38,497 nt of DNA, taken from assembly GCF_014836425.1 (NCBI RefSeq), contig NZ_JACSQW010000019.1, positions 1 to 38,497 of the forward strand, read 5' to 3'. The notes under the pieces were generated by a model, which was not told where the DNA came from, searched no databases, and worked only from the letters and a program-made list of their open reading frames with translations. Of this stretch, positions 20,334 through 28,806 are shown piece after piece. Numbering within the stretch: position 1 is the stretch's first letter; the number at the start of each line of letters is the position of its first letter. A program made the position numbers and the translations under genes. The DNA comes from Limosilactobacillus avistercoris. Its GTDB lineage: Bacteria > Bacillota > Bacilli > Lactobacillales > Lactobacillaceae.

Positions 20334-21350
20334 ATGGCTGAACAAATTGCAGTTTTAGGAGCAGGTTCGTGGGGAAGTACGCTAGCAAATATGCTAGTGG
20401 AAAATGGTCATAATGTTAAATTATGGTCCCGTAATCAGGAACAAGTTGATCAATTAAATAACGAACACGTTAACCCTCACTACATGAAGGACTTTGTTTA
20501 TTTAGATAAGTTAGTGGCAACCTCGGATATGGAGGAAGCCGTTAAGGGTGCTGAAATTATTTTAATTGTTATCCCAACAAAGGGGATTCGCCAGGTGGCA
20601 AGTCAACTTAATACAATCTTGGAAAAGAACCATCAGCTGCCATTAATTGTTCACGCAACTAAAGGGCTAGAGCAAAACACTTATAAGCGCCCTTCAGAGA
20701 TGTTAATGGAAGAAATTAATGAAGAGAACCGTCAAGATATTGTGGTACTCTCTGGGCCAAGCCATGCTGAAGATGTTGCAATTAAAGATATGACTGCTGT
20801 TACTGCCGCTTGTGCTAACTTAAATGATGCTGCACGGATTCAGAAAATTTTTAGTAATAATTACTTCCGTGTTTACACCAACAATGACGTGATTGGTGCG
20901 GAATTTGGTGCTGCCTTAAAGAACATCATTGCAATCGGTGCGGGTGCTCTTCAAGGACTTGGCTACCATGATAATGCTCGAGCAGCTTTAATTACTCGGG
21001 GACTAGCTGAAATTCGGCGCCTTGGTGTAGCATTTGGCGCTAACCCAATGACGTTTATTGGTTTATCGGGAGTTGGTGATCTAGTCGTAACTGCAACTAG
21101 TAAGAACTCGCGGAACTGGCGTGCTGGTTACCAATTAGGGCAAGGAAGAAAGCTTGATGATGTAATTGAGCACATGGGAATGGTAATTGAAGGAGTATAC
21201 ACTACTAAGGCCGCCCATGAATTAAGCTTAAAACGACAAGTTAAGATGCCAATCACTGATGCACTATACCGTGTCCTTTATGAGGGTGAGGACATTAAGA
21301 ATGCAATTTCTCAATTGATGAGTCGAGATCTTACTTCAGAAATTGAATAA
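20334..21350 (+). CDS. gpsA: Glycerol-3-phosphate dehydrogenase [NAD(P)+]
   Basis: GpsA reduces dihydroxyacetone phosphate to sn-glycerol-3-phosphate, the backbone for phospholipids and the source of the phosphoglycerol used in lipoteichoic acid. The 338-residue protein has the Rossmann motif VLGAGSWGSTLANML near residue 6, VHATKGLE near 107, SGPSHAEDVA near 139, and the catalytic region GAALKNIIAIGAGALQGLGYHDNARAAL near 188-215 (core KNIIAIGAG). The ATG at 20334 is 7 bp after AAGGAG. The ATG at 20328 is too close to that site. It ends the run begun at pspC; galU has its own likely promoter. Confidence 0.97.
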   Translation: MAEQIAVLGAGSWGSTLANMLVENGHNVKLWSRNQEQVDQLNNEHVNPHYMKDFVYLDKLVATSDMEEAVKGAEIILIVIPTKGIRQVASQLNTILEKNHQLPLIVHATKGLEQNTYKRPSEMLMEEINEENRQDIVVLSGPSHAEDVAIKDMTAVTAACANLNDAARIQKIFSNNYFRVYTNNDVIGAEFGAALKNIIAIGAGALQGLGYHDNARAALITRGLAEIRRLGVAFGANPMTFIGLSGVGDLVVTATSKNSRNWRAGYQLGQGRKLDDVIEHMGMVIEGVYTTKAAHELSLKRQVKMPITDALYRVLYEGEDIKNAISQLMSRDLTSEIE

Positions 21351-21351
21351 T

Positions 21352-21362
21352 TATGGTAAAAT
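21352..21362 (+). promoter_or_regulatory. Extended -10 promoter of galU
   Basis: TATGGTAAAAT contains TGG followed by TAAAAT (21357-21362), an extended -10 element. No good -35 box is present at 17 bp, as expected for this class. Confidence 0.5.
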
Positions 21363-21414
21363 GCTTACAGTAGAGATTGAGAATTAAAAAATCTCGTGGA
21401 AAGGGTTTATTATT

Positions 21415-22317
21415 ATGAAACGCGTACGTAAAGCAATTATTCCTGCTGCTGGTTTGGGGACTCGTTTTCTTCCAGCAACAAAGGCATTAGCAAAGGAAAT
21501 GCTACCAATCGTTGATAAGCCAACGATTCAATTTATTGTTGAAGAAGCTCGCAAGTCGGGGATTGAAGACATTGTCGTTGTTGACGGCAAGAACAAGCGG
21601 TCAATTGAAGACCACTTTGACTCTAACCCAGAGCTGGAAGATAACTTACGGGCAAAGCATAAGGATGAAATGTTGAAGTTAGTTGAAGAAACTACTGACA
21701 TTAACATTTACTTCATTCGGCAATCACATCCACGTGGTCTTGGGGATGCCGTTTTGACTGCTCGTGACTTTATTGGTGATGAACCATTTGTTGTAATGCT
21801 CGGTGATGATTTGAATAACATTAATAATGATGGCGAACCATTAACTAAGCAATTAATTGAAAGTTACGAACAAACAGGTGCATCTACCCTTGCTGTTATG
21901 CGTGTACCACATGAAGATACCGCTAAGTATGGTGTTATCAACCCAAGTAAAGAAGTTACTCCAGGCCTCTTTAACGTTACAAGCTTTGTTGAAAAGCCAG
22001 AACCAAAGAAGGCGCCAAGTGACTTGGCAATTATTGGTCGTTATGTCTTTACTCCAGAAATTTTTGATGTTTTGGCCAAGACTAAGCCTGGTAAGGGTGG
22101 CGAAATCCAATTAACGGATGCAATTGATACCCTTAACCAAACTCAACGTGTCTTTGCACGTCAATACATGGGTGACCGTTATGACGTTGGTAATAAGTTT
22201 GGTTGGGTTAAGACCAACATTGAATATGGTCTAAAGCACCCACAAGTTAAGGATGAATTACGTCAATACATTAAAGACCTCGGTACCAAATTTACAGCTG
22301 AGGACAAAAAGAAGTAA
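21415..22317 (+). CDS. galU: UTP-glucose-1-phosphate uridylyltransferase
   Basis: GalU makes UDP-glucose from UTP and glucose-1-phosphate. The 300-residue protein has the nucleotidyl-transferase signature [22 protein letters not shown] at residues 8-29 (core GLGTRFLP), [22 protein letters not shown] near 122, VEKP near 182 and [10 protein letters not shown] near 225. Its substrate comes from the phosphoglucomutase encoded about 1.4 kb downstream. UDP-glucose feeds the glycolipid anchor of lipoteichoic acid, exopolysaccharide and galactose metabolism. The ATG follows AAAGGG. A structured intergenic element begins 8 bp after the stop codon. Confidence 0.97.
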   Translation: MKRVRKAIIPAAGLGTRFLPATKALAKEMLPIVDKPTIQFIVEEARKSGIEDIVVVDGKNKRSIEDHFDSNPELEDNLRAKHKDEMLKLVEETTDINIYFIRQSHPRGLGDAVLTARDFIGDEPFVVMLGDDLNNINNDGEPLTKQLIESYEQTGASTLAVMRVPHEDTAKYGVINPSKEVTPGLFNVTSFVEKPEPKKAPSDLAIIGRYVFTPEIFDVLAKTKPGKGGEIQLTDAIDTLNQTQRVFARQYMGDRYDVGNKFGWVKTNIEYGLKHPQVKDELRQYIKDLGTKFTAEDKKK

Positions 22318-22325
22318 AAAATAGA

Positions 22326-22448
22326 ACGTGAACCGCGACGAACTAGTCACCGAGTACTAAGAAGGTCCAGACGATGATTGTTTACAATCAAGTCTGGACT
22401 ATTTAGACGGAGGTGACGGTCGCGGTGAACGTATTTTGACTTGGTTAC
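22326..22448 (+). repeat. Structured intergenic element, copy A
   Basis: A nested inverted repeat between galU and trxB. From outside in: ACGT/ACGT (22326-22329 with 22429-22432), ACCGCGAC/GTCGCGGT (22332-22339 with 22419-22426), GTCACC/GGTGAC (22346-22351 with 22412-22417), GTCCAGAC/GTCTGGAC (22365-22372 with 22392-22399) and an inner TGATTGT/ACAATCA. It is followed at 22433-22446 by ATTTTGACTTGGTT. Copy B (25448-25568) has the same plan and the same 3' flank with different stem sequences. No T run follows, so it is not a plain terminator. Confidence 0.75.
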
Positions 22449-22455
22449 ATACAAA

Positions 22456-22535
22456 CTCCCGATTAGATGCTGAAAGCATCTGAGAGGGATTTTGTTGTCT
22501 CTAGGGCTCTTTCCTGCGAACGTATTTCGACTTAA
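22456..22535 (+). other. Hairpin and repeated CGAACGTATTTCGACTT motif before trxB
   Basis: AGATGC (22465-22470) pairs with GCATCT (22476-22481), flanked by TCCC/GGGA and followed by TTTTGTTG. This could be a modest terminator. About 30 bases later, AACGTATTTCGACTT repeats the 3' flank of copy A with minor changes (AACGTATTTTGACTT). The rest of the galU-trxB gap (22318-22639) holds only the trxB promoter. I see no gene in it. Confidence 0.5.
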
Positions 22536-22574
22536 TAGCAGTTTTTGCTAACTTATCAATAGTAAGCTAGATGA

Positions 22575-22603
22575 TAGACAATAGTGGTGAAACAAGTTAT
22601 TAT
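22575..22603 (+). promoter_or_regulatory. trxB promoter
   Basis: TAGACA (22575-22580), 17 bp, TATTAT (22598-22603), 36 bp before the trxB start. Confidence 0.6.
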
Positions 22604-22639
22604 GATTAGTAATCAAACTGTACTAAGGAGGGTCTTTAA

Positions 22640-23572
22640 ATGGCTAATAAGGACCATTATGATGTAGTAGTAATCGGTGCTGGTCCGGGGGGAATGACGG
22701 CTGCTATGTACGCTTCACGGGCTAATTTATCCGTCTTGATGCTTGATCGGGGAATCTACGGTGGTAATTTAAATAACACCGCAACAATCGAAAATTATAC
22801 TGGCTTTAAGAGCATTAAGGGTCCTGAGCTAGCTCAACAAATGTATGATGGTTCGACCCAATTTGGAGCCGAATATGCCTACGGGACTGTTACAAAGATT
22901 GAAGTTAACGATGATGGAACTAAGACTGTTTCCACTGATATGGACGATCATTTTGTTACCAAGGCAATTGTAATTGCAACTGGTTCTGAGCAACGTCACT
23001 TGAATGTACCTGGTGAAGAGAAATTTAGTGGCCGGGGAGTTTCGTATTGTGCTGTTTGTGATGGAGCTTTCTTTAGAGATAAGCCACTCATTGTTGTTGG
23101 TGGTGGTGATTCTGCTGTTGAAGAGGGAATGTATCTTGCTAACCTCGCTTCTCAAGTTACAGTGTTAGTCCGGGGAGATAAACTCCGTGCACAACCACTC
23201 CTTCAAGATGAAGCGATGAAGAATGATAAAATGAAGTTTATCTTTAATACTAGTGTGACGGAAATCATTGGGGATGATGCTAAAGTTACTGGTGTTAAGA
23301 CTCATAATAATAAGACTGGTGAAGATGGTGAAATGCCAGCTGACGGGATCTTTATTTACGTTGGTAATGTTCCTATGACTAAGCAGTTTACTTCATTAGG
23401 AATTACTGATGATGCTGGCTGGATTAAGACGGATAACACGATGAAGACGAAGATTCCAGGTATTTTTGCTGTTGGTGATGTACGTGAAACCCCATTGCGG
23501 CAAATTGCCACTGCTGTTGGTGATGGTTCGATCGCTGGTCAACAGGTTTACCAATATATTCAATCATTATAA
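22640..23572 (+). CDS. trxB: Thioredoxin reductase
   Basis: TrxB is an FAD enzyme that uses NADPH to reduce thioredoxin in the cytoplasm. The 310-residue protein has the FAD-binding GAGPGGMTAAMYASRANL from residue 13, the redox-active CAVC at 137-140, the NADPH-binding GGGDSAVEEGMYLA near 154, and the second FAD motif GIFAVGDVRE near 275. Length and motifs are standard. The ATG follows AAGGAGGG. It is monocistronic, with its own promoter and terminator. Lactobacilli lack glutathione reductase in many lineages, so TrxB carries much of the thiol balance (family knowledge). Confidence 0.97.
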   Translation: MANKDHYDVVVIGAGPGGMTAAMYASRANLSVLMLDRGIYGGNLNNTATIENYTGFKSIKGPELAQQMYDGSTQFGAEYAYGTVTKIEVNDDGTKTVSTDMDDHFVTKAIVIATGSEQRHLNVPGEEKFSGRGVSYCAVCDGAFFRDKPLIVVGGGDSAVEEGMYLANLASQVTVLVRGDKLRAQPLLQDEAMKNDKMKFIFNTSVTEIIGDDAKVTGVKTHNNKTGEDGEMPADGIFIYVGNVPMTKQFTSLGITDDAGWIKTDNTMKTKIPGIFAVGDVRETPLRQIATAVGDGSIAGQQVYQYIQSL

Positions 23573-23582
23573 TAATTATTGA

Positions 23583-23612
23583 GGACGAGGCAGGGGTTGC
23601 CTGGTCCTTTTT
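23583..23612 (+). terminator. trxB terminator
   Basis: GGAC and AGGCA (23583-23592) pair with TGCCT and GTCC (23598-23607), followed by TTTTT. Confidence 0.85.
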
Positions 23613-23621
23613 AATACTTCT

Positions 23622-23672
23622 AGTAAAACTTTAGTAAAACAACAAAGTAAACGAACACAGCTAGCTTATAAT
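23622..23672 (+). promoter_or_regulatory. pgm promoter region with three AGTAAA(A)C direct repeats
   Basis: AGTAAAAC occurs at 23622-23629 and 23633-23640 and AGTAAAC at 23646-23652. They lie just upstream of a perfect TATAAT (23667-23672) that lacks a recognisable -35 box. Direct repeats about one helical turn apart before a promoter with no -35 box resemble activator sites for OmpR-family response regulators. The regulator is unknown. Confidence 0.5.
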
Positions 23673-23717
23673 GAGTTATACTGGTAGCAGATTATGAGAT
23701 ACAAAGGAGCAATTTTG

Positions 23718-25445
23718 ATGAGCTGGAAAGATACTTACCAAGTTTGGAAAGAACGGACTGATCTCGAACCAAATTTGAAAAAAGAATTAGATGCAATGCA
23801 TGACGATAAGGAAATTGAGGATGCATTTTACGCACCAATGTCTTTTGGTACTGCCGGAATGCGGGGACTAATGGGTCCTGGTATTAACCGGATGAACGTT
23901 TATACTGTTCGTCAAGCAACTGAAGGTTTAGCAACGTTAATGGATTCCTTAGGTGATGGAATTAAAAATCGTGGAGTTGCGATTAGTTATGATTCACGTC
24001 ACAATTCACGCCAATTTGCCCATGATTCAGCACGAGTATTAGGTGCTCACGGTATTAAGGTATACATTTACGATAACTTACGGCCAACACCAGAATTGTC
24101 ATTTGCTGTTCGTCACTTACACACCTATGCAGGGATCATGATTACTGCTAGTCATAACCCAAAGGAATATAACGGTTACAAGATCTACGGTGAAGATGGT
24201 GGACAAATGCCACCAAAGGAATCAGACATGATGACTGGCTACATCCGGAAGATTACCGATATTTTTGACATCAAATTAGCTGATGAACAAGAAATGTTAG
24301 ACAATGGGATCGAAACGATCATGGGTGAAGATGTTGATGCTGCATACTTGGCTAATGCAAAGAGTGTTACCGTTAACCCTGAGCTTGCTAAGGAATATGG
24401 TAAAGACATGAAGTTTGTCTTCACCCCATTATGTGGTACAGGACGGATGCTTGGTGAACGAGCATTACGTCAAGCTGGCTTCACTAACTTCACTATTGAA
24501 CCTACAGAAGCTCAACCAAATGGTGACTTCCCTGGTTTGGAACACCCAAACCCAGAATTTCCAGAAGCATTTGTTCGTTCAATTAAGTTAGGAAAAGAAA
24601 TTGATGCGGATGTTTTGATTGCTACTGACCCAGATGCCGATCGTCTTGGTTGTGCCGTTCGTCAACCTAATGGTGAATACCAATTATTGACTGGTAACCA
24701 AATTGCATCAATTATGTTAGCTTACATCCTTGAAGCTCACAAGCAAGCAGGAACTTTACCAAAGAACGCAGCGGCTGTAAAGTCAATCGTTTCAACAAAC
24801 TTTGCCGCTAAAATTGCTGAAAGCTACGGTGTGAAGATGATTAACGTCTTAACTGGTTTTAAGTGGATTGCTGATCAAATCCACCAATACGAAACTGGTA
24901 AGGCTGATCACACCTTCATGTTTGGCTTTGAAGAAAGTTATGGCTACCTCATTAAGCCATTTGTTCGTGATAAGGATGCTATCCAATCATTGACTCTCTT
25001 AGCTGAAGTTGCCGCTTACTACAGAAGCCGGAACATGACTTTGTATGATGGCCTTCAAGAATTATTCAAGAAGTACGGTTACTTCCGTGAAAAGACAGTT
25101 GCTAACATGTACCCAGGTGTTGATGGCCCAGCTAAGATTCAAGCCTTGATGAAGAAGTTCCGTGAAGAAGCACCAACCGAATTTGCTGGTCATAAAGTAA
25201 CTGTTACTGAAGACTTCTCTAAGGGAACAAAGACCACTGCTGATGGACAAGTTAGCGAATTAGGAATTCCTGAATCAAACGTTCTTCGTTACATCCTTGA
25301 TGATGAAACCTGGATTGCTATTCGTCCATCTGGTACTGAACCAAAGCTGAAGTTCTACATTGGTACCAGTGCACCATCCCTCGATGAAGCCAACACTAAG
25401 CTTGCTTCCTTCGAAAAAGCATTAAAGGAATTTGCGGAGGAATAA
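23718..25445 (+). CDS. pgm: Alpha-phosphoglucomutase (phosphohexomutase family)
   Basis: Interconverts glucose-6-phosphate and glucose-1-phosphate, supplying GalU. The 575-residue protein has all four landmarks: the phosphoserine loop TASHNPKEYNGYK with S145, the metal-binding loop ATDPDADRLG near residue 302, the sugar-binding loop FGFEESYGYL near 402, and the phosphate-binding loop RPSGTEPKLKFY near 542. It is of PgcA type (about 575 residues), larger than GlmM. The ATG at 23718 follows AAAGGAG; the ATG at 23694 would add eight residues without a ribosome site. Codon choice is strongly biased, indicating high expression. Confidence 0.95.
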   Translation: MSWKDTYQVWKERTDLEPNLKKELDAMHDDKEIEDAFYAPMSFGTAGMRGLMGPGINRMNVYTVRQATEGLATLMDSLGDGIKNRGVAISYDSRHNSRQFAHDSARVLGAHGIKVYIYDNLRPTPELSFAVRHLHTYAGIMITASHNPKEYNGYKIYGEDGGQMPPKESDMMTGYIRKITDIFDIKLADEQEMLDNGIETIMGEDVDAAYLANAKSVTVNPELAKEYGKDMKFVFTPLCGTGRMLGERALRQAGFTNFTIEPTEAQPNGDFPGLEHPNPEFPEAFVRSIKLGKEIDADVLIATDPDADRLGCAVRQPNGEYQLLTGNQIASIMLAYILEAHKQAGTLPKNAAAVKSIVSTNFAAKIAESYGVKMINVLTGFKWIADQIHQYETGKADHTFMFGFEESYGYLIKPFVRDKDAIQSLTLLAEVAAYYRSRNMTLYDGLQELFKKYGYFREKTVANMYPGVDGPAKIQALMKKFREEAPTEFAGHKVTVTEDFSKGTKTTADGQVSELGIPESNVLRYILDDETWIAIRPSGTEPKLKFYIGTSAPSLDEANTKLASFEKALKEFAEE

Positions 25446-25447
25446 GA

Positions 25448-25568
25448 GTGTGAGCCAGCAAAGGGCTTGCAGAAGGCTAGAAATTTCTCCTGACGAAGGT
25501 GTCTTGCGCCTAGGAAGGCGTTTGCTAGCCCTAGCAAGTCCCTGGCAAACACATTTTGACTTGGTTGC
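25448..25568 (+). repeat. Structured intergenic element, copy B
   Basis: Begins 2 bp after the pgm stop codon. Nested pairs: GTGT/ACAC (25448-25451 with 25549-25552), GCCAG/CTGGC (25454-25458 with 25542-25546), GGGCTTGC/GCAAGTCC (25463-25470 with 25534-25541), GGCTAG/CTAGCC (25475-25480 with 25525-25530) and CGCCT/AGGCG (25507-25511 with 25516-25520). ATTTTGACTTGGTT follows directly (25553-25566), as in copy A. Downstream, CGAATACGTTTCG (from 25602) resembles the CGAACGTATTTCG after copy A. A partial copy lies inverted at 33901-33983. Confidence 0.78.
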
Positions 25569-25677
25569 CTAGAAAGAGTTAGGCGGAGCTTGCGGTTAGG
25601 ACGAATACGTTTCGGCTGTGTTGCAGTAAAAAATAAACAAAGGTTGCTAACAATAGCAAAACCTAATGAACAAAAAA

Positions 25678-25714
25678 GACGTCTCAAACATTATCGTTTG
25701 GGACGCCTTTTTAG
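25678..25714. terminator. Bidirectional terminator between pgm and the LtaS-like gene
   Basis: GACGTCTCAAAC (25678-25689) pairs with GTTTGGGACGCC (25696-25707) with one mismatch and one G-T pair. A runs lie before it and T runs after it, so it can serve both convergent transcripts. Confidence 0.85.
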
Positions 25715-25717
25715 CTT

Positions 25718-28642
25718 TTATTTTGCTATTTGTTTTAAGAATGAATTCTTTAAAAGATAGTGATGGCCAGCAGTTAAGTCGTATTGAACTAGTTGGTAGT
25801 CGTGAAAAAGCTTCTTTTGCTTTGCCGTGAGTTTAACGTGTTTACCTTGAGCACTAACGAAATCAATTCCTCCCTGATGTGCAGAATTATTCTTGGCGGT
25901 TCCATTAGTTGGTAGAGAAGTTGCTGGAACCTTTTCTGCAATTTCTGTCATTAAGGCATAATATGGAGAAACTTTGACGTCCATCTGAGCAAGGGCCATT
26001 GCAGCAAAGTTATTTGGCCCAACTAACTGGTGCTGCCAAGTCAGACGATTATGATTAAGTTTTCGAGCAGCTGAATTGCTATAGATAAAGTAATCAGTTT
26101 CGTGCAGTTGGGTACCGTACTTTCCCATTGGCAGACCGTGATAAATTCCAGGAAGGTGGTCACCGTACCAGACGACGGTGGTTGGTTGCTTTAGCTCGTC
26201 TAATTGATGGATCCAATCTTTCAATGCTTGATCGGTATAATGGAGCCCTTGAATATAAGTTTCAATTTGCGCCTTCTGTTCTGGAGTCTTAAATCCCTTA
26301 CCAGAAATATGATAATTATTTTTGGCATAGTATATTGGGTCGTACGGCATGTGATTTTGCATGGTAGCTAATTGAACAAACTTACCGTGAGGGTGTCGCT
26401 TAAGGTTGAGGGTTACCTCTTTATAAGCTGAATCATCACTTACTCGGGGACTATTGTGAATTTTATTGGTGTAAGTAAGTTTATCTCCACCATCGAAATG
26501 ATAGAACTTTTTAAAGCCAAACCTCTTATAAACAGTTTTTCTGCTGTACAAGTTAGCGGTAAAGGGGTGAATCCCAATACTGTAGTTAAAGAGGTTATTA
26601 ATGGTAAAAGTCTGCTTTTGGTACGGAACAAGTTGTGAATATGGAGTCGGTAAGGTTGGCGAAAAGTTAGCCATGGAAAGGCTAGTTAATGCCTGGTATT
26701 CCATATTTGCGGTTCCGCCACCGTAACCAGAACTTAGCATTAATCCACTAGTAGTTTGTTTCTTTAATTGGTGAAGGTAAGGGATCGGATTCCCACTAAC
26801 TTTCATTCCAGGAACTTTAGCCGGGTCAGCGTAACTTTCGCTAAGAACGAACACGAGGTTTTGGTTGCCAACACTCTTATGGGTTCGATTGCGATTAATT
26901 TCTGCGCCAATCTTTGCGTAATGTTTTTCTAAGTGCGCCATCGTTGCTGGTGAATATCCTTTAGGTTTACTCATCACATGGACATCGATATTATTGGCAA
27001 ACTGCAAAAGAGTACCATTCATCTTAGCGCCCCGCAATTGAGAATAGAAATATGGGGTGTCGTCAATATTTTGTAATTGCTTATAAACAATCGAATTACT
27101 ATGGTTAGCTAAGTTAAAACTAAGAAGGTAAATACAGGAAAGGATAGCAATCACGATTCGCGTCGCTGGGTTAAAACGACAAGTCTTTCCATAGCGCTTT
27201 TCTAGTTGCCAACTAGCAACGAGGGAAACAATAATGGCAATTAATGTAAAAGCAATTATCCACTTGTTAACCATTCCAAGCATTTCTCCAGGAGCAGCTA
27301 ATGTTGAAATATCAGTCGGAATGATTGGCTCATTTCGTGCAGCAATCTTTAGGACAGAAGCACCAAGCCAACCAAGATAGAGGATTATTGTGATTCCGGA
27401 ACTGAGCCACCAGCGATTGGTAATTGTCATCAAGATTAGGGCAATTGCAAAGATGATTAAGACGTTTACCGTGATAATTTTTGGTCGTTCGGTAAGCATC
27501 CACTCTACCATCGTAAATTTATCATTCCAAAGAATTGCAAATGAGGCTAACGTAATTCCCCAAAGAATAAGGTAAGTTAAAAGGATCGGCCAGTAATGAT
27601 TGCTAAAGTGTTTCAGTCTTTGAAGCAGATTCCAATAGTTTAACTGCCAACTAATTTTATTTCCCAGGAAATTAACAAGAATCATAATGGTACTGAAAAT
27701 AACAACAATCGTAATTCCCAGGATAATTATTGTTTGCCAACTTACTTGAGGTAATAGTAAAGGAGTAAAAAGCATTGGTAATCCAAGAAGATTCAAGAGG
27801 AGGAACCCCATGACAGGGAGAAGCTGACCCCGGTGTTTTTTCTTCTGTGCCCGTAGGAACCATGCCGTCATGATAAGACAAGTGAGAAGTAAGAATGGCT
27901 GATATGGGTTAATCCCTAATAGGTAGTGGGTATTAGGAGTCAGATCACTGTGGGGGCTATAGTCAACGTGGTTCATATTAAGCCAGGTAATGAGGGCGGC
28001 AAAGAGTAAACTAATAAATGTTAAAAAGAAATAACGAGCATTGGACCACTTCTTAAGCCATTCGCGATCATTTGCTAACCAATCTCCAAGTGCGAAAAGG
28101 TAGATAAACCAAATTAAACTCGTTCCCCGGTGAAACCCAAAGGCATCGTAGCCACTAACAAGGTTGATCAGCAAGAAGACAAATGAAAAACCAATTAGCC
28201 AGTGTCGACGGGTAACTGTTGACCAGCGGTGGCAAAACTTTTGTAGTGGATGCGCGAAAAGGTAAAAGCCACTACAAATGAGCCAGGTGATGAATACCTG
28301 CTGGACAACGTAGAGTTCGGGAGATGGCTGGGCTGAAGTGAGTATCGGTTGAGTTGTAAACTTTGCCCAGGTAAAGGTAATTGCTCCGACGATCCATAGG
28401 GTTAATACCGCAATTTGGCGATTAAATCGCCCTTGGTGTTGGTTAGCCCCAATTGCAATTGGGATCCATAATACGGTCGTACTAATAAATGTTTTTAAAA
28501 TCCACCATAATATAAAGGGCAAGGTTGCTTCTTGTAGGTGGGTGAGCAACTGACTTGCGGTTCCTAAAAAGCAAATGATTGCGAGAACAACAAATAAACT
28601 TCCCAATTGAAGTTCCCGTTTTTGCTTTAAACTACTAAACAT
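25718..28642 (-). CDS. Large LtaS-like phosphoglycerol transferase (sulfatase-fold membrane enzyme)
   Basis: A 974-residue protein. The first 590 residues are mostly membrane, with about 13 hydrophobic segments; the rest is an extracellular alkaline-phosphatase/sulfatase domain. In LtaS terms the catalytic set is present: E602 in VLSESYADP, T644 in GYGGGTANMEYQ as the probable nucleophile, and D828-H829 in WYGDHLPG. LtaS enzymes polymerise glycerol-phosphate from phosphatidylglycerol onto a lipid anchor. Classical LtaS has five spans and about 650 residues, so this long membrane domain suggests a distinct subfamily, perhaps modifying another surface polymer. The ATG at 28642 follows GTTGGAGA; the ATG at 28711 lies inside the promoter. 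Confidence 0.85.
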   Translation of the reverse strand: MFSSLKQKRELQLGSLFVVLAIICFLGTASQLLTHLQEATLPFILWWILKTFISTTVLWIPIAIGANQHQGRFNRQIAVLTLWIVGAITFTWAKFTTQPILTSAQPSPELYVVQQVFITWLICSGFYLFAHPLQKFCHRWSTVTRRHWLIGFSFVFLLINLVSGYDAFGFHRGTSLIWFIYLFALGDWLANDREWLKKWSNARYFFLTFISLLFAALITWLNMNHVDYSPHSDLTPNTHYLLGINPYQPFLLLTCLIMTAWFLRAQKKKHRGQLLPVMGFLLLNLLGLPMLFTPLLLPQVSWQTIIILGITIVVIFSTIMILVNFLGNKISWQLNYWNLLQRLKHFSNHYWPILLTYLILWGITLASFAILWNDKFTMVEWMLTERPKIITVNVLIIFAIALILMTITNRWWLSSGITIILYLGWLGASVLKIAARNEPIIPTDISTLAAPGEMLGMVNKWIIAFTLIAIIVSLVASWQLEKRYGKTCRFNPATRIVIAILSCIYLLSFNLANHSNSIVYKQLQNIDDTPYFYSQLRGAKMNGTLLQFANNIDVHVMSKPKGYSPATMAHLEKHYAKIGAEINRNRTHKSVGNQNLVFVLSESYADPAKVPGMKVSGNPIPYLHQLKKQTTSGLMLSSGYGGGTANMEYQALTSLSMANFSPTLPTPYSQLVPYQKQTFTINNLFNYSIGIHPFTANLYSRKTVYKRFGFKKFYHFDGGDKLTYTNKIHNSPRVSDDSAYKEVTLNLKRHPHGKFVQLATMQNHMPYDPIYYAKNNYHISGKGFKTPEQKAQIETYIQGLHYTDQALKDWIHQLDELKQPTTVVWYGDHLPGIYHGLPMGKYGTQLHETDYFIYSNSAARKLNHNRLTWQHQLVGPNNFAAMALAQMDVKVSPYYALMTEIAEKVPATSLPTNGTAKNNSAHQGGIDFVSAQGKHVKLTAKQKKLFHDYQLVQYDLTAGHHYLLKNSFLKQIAK

Positions 28643-28682
28643 TGATCTCCAACTTTCTCTTTCATGAAATTTAAACATTACC

Positions 28683-28711
28683 ATTATACGGATAGGAAAA
28701 TTATGATTCAA
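28683..28711 (-). promoter_or_regulatory. Promoter of the LtaS-like gene
   Basis: On the minus strand, TTGAAT (28711-28706), 17 bp, and a perfect TATAAT (28688-28683), 40 bp before the chosen start codon. Its position argues against the longer reading frame start at 28711. Confidence 0.75.
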
Positions 28712-28806
28712 CCGTGACTAATCAGGATTAAGATAAAGTTAATTTCCGTTGATTTGTTGTTTTATAAGTTGTTTTATAATAAGACAAATTGAGCATTTTA
28801 TATAGA

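Noticed and set aside
22468-22542. Short frame MLKASERDFVVSRALS... in the galU-trxB gap
   Set aside because: 24 codons, no ribosome site, and it overlaps a hairpin and the repeated motif.
22318-22640. T-box or metabolite riboswitch before trxB
   Set aside because: No T-box motif (AGGGTGGNACCGCG) and no match to riboswitch cores that I know; the structure is better explained as the repeated element.
25355-25687. Minus-strand open frame of 110 codons over the end of pgm and the intergenic element
   Set aside because: No ribosome site. It runs antisense through pgm and the structured repeat, and its composition is not that of a real protein here.
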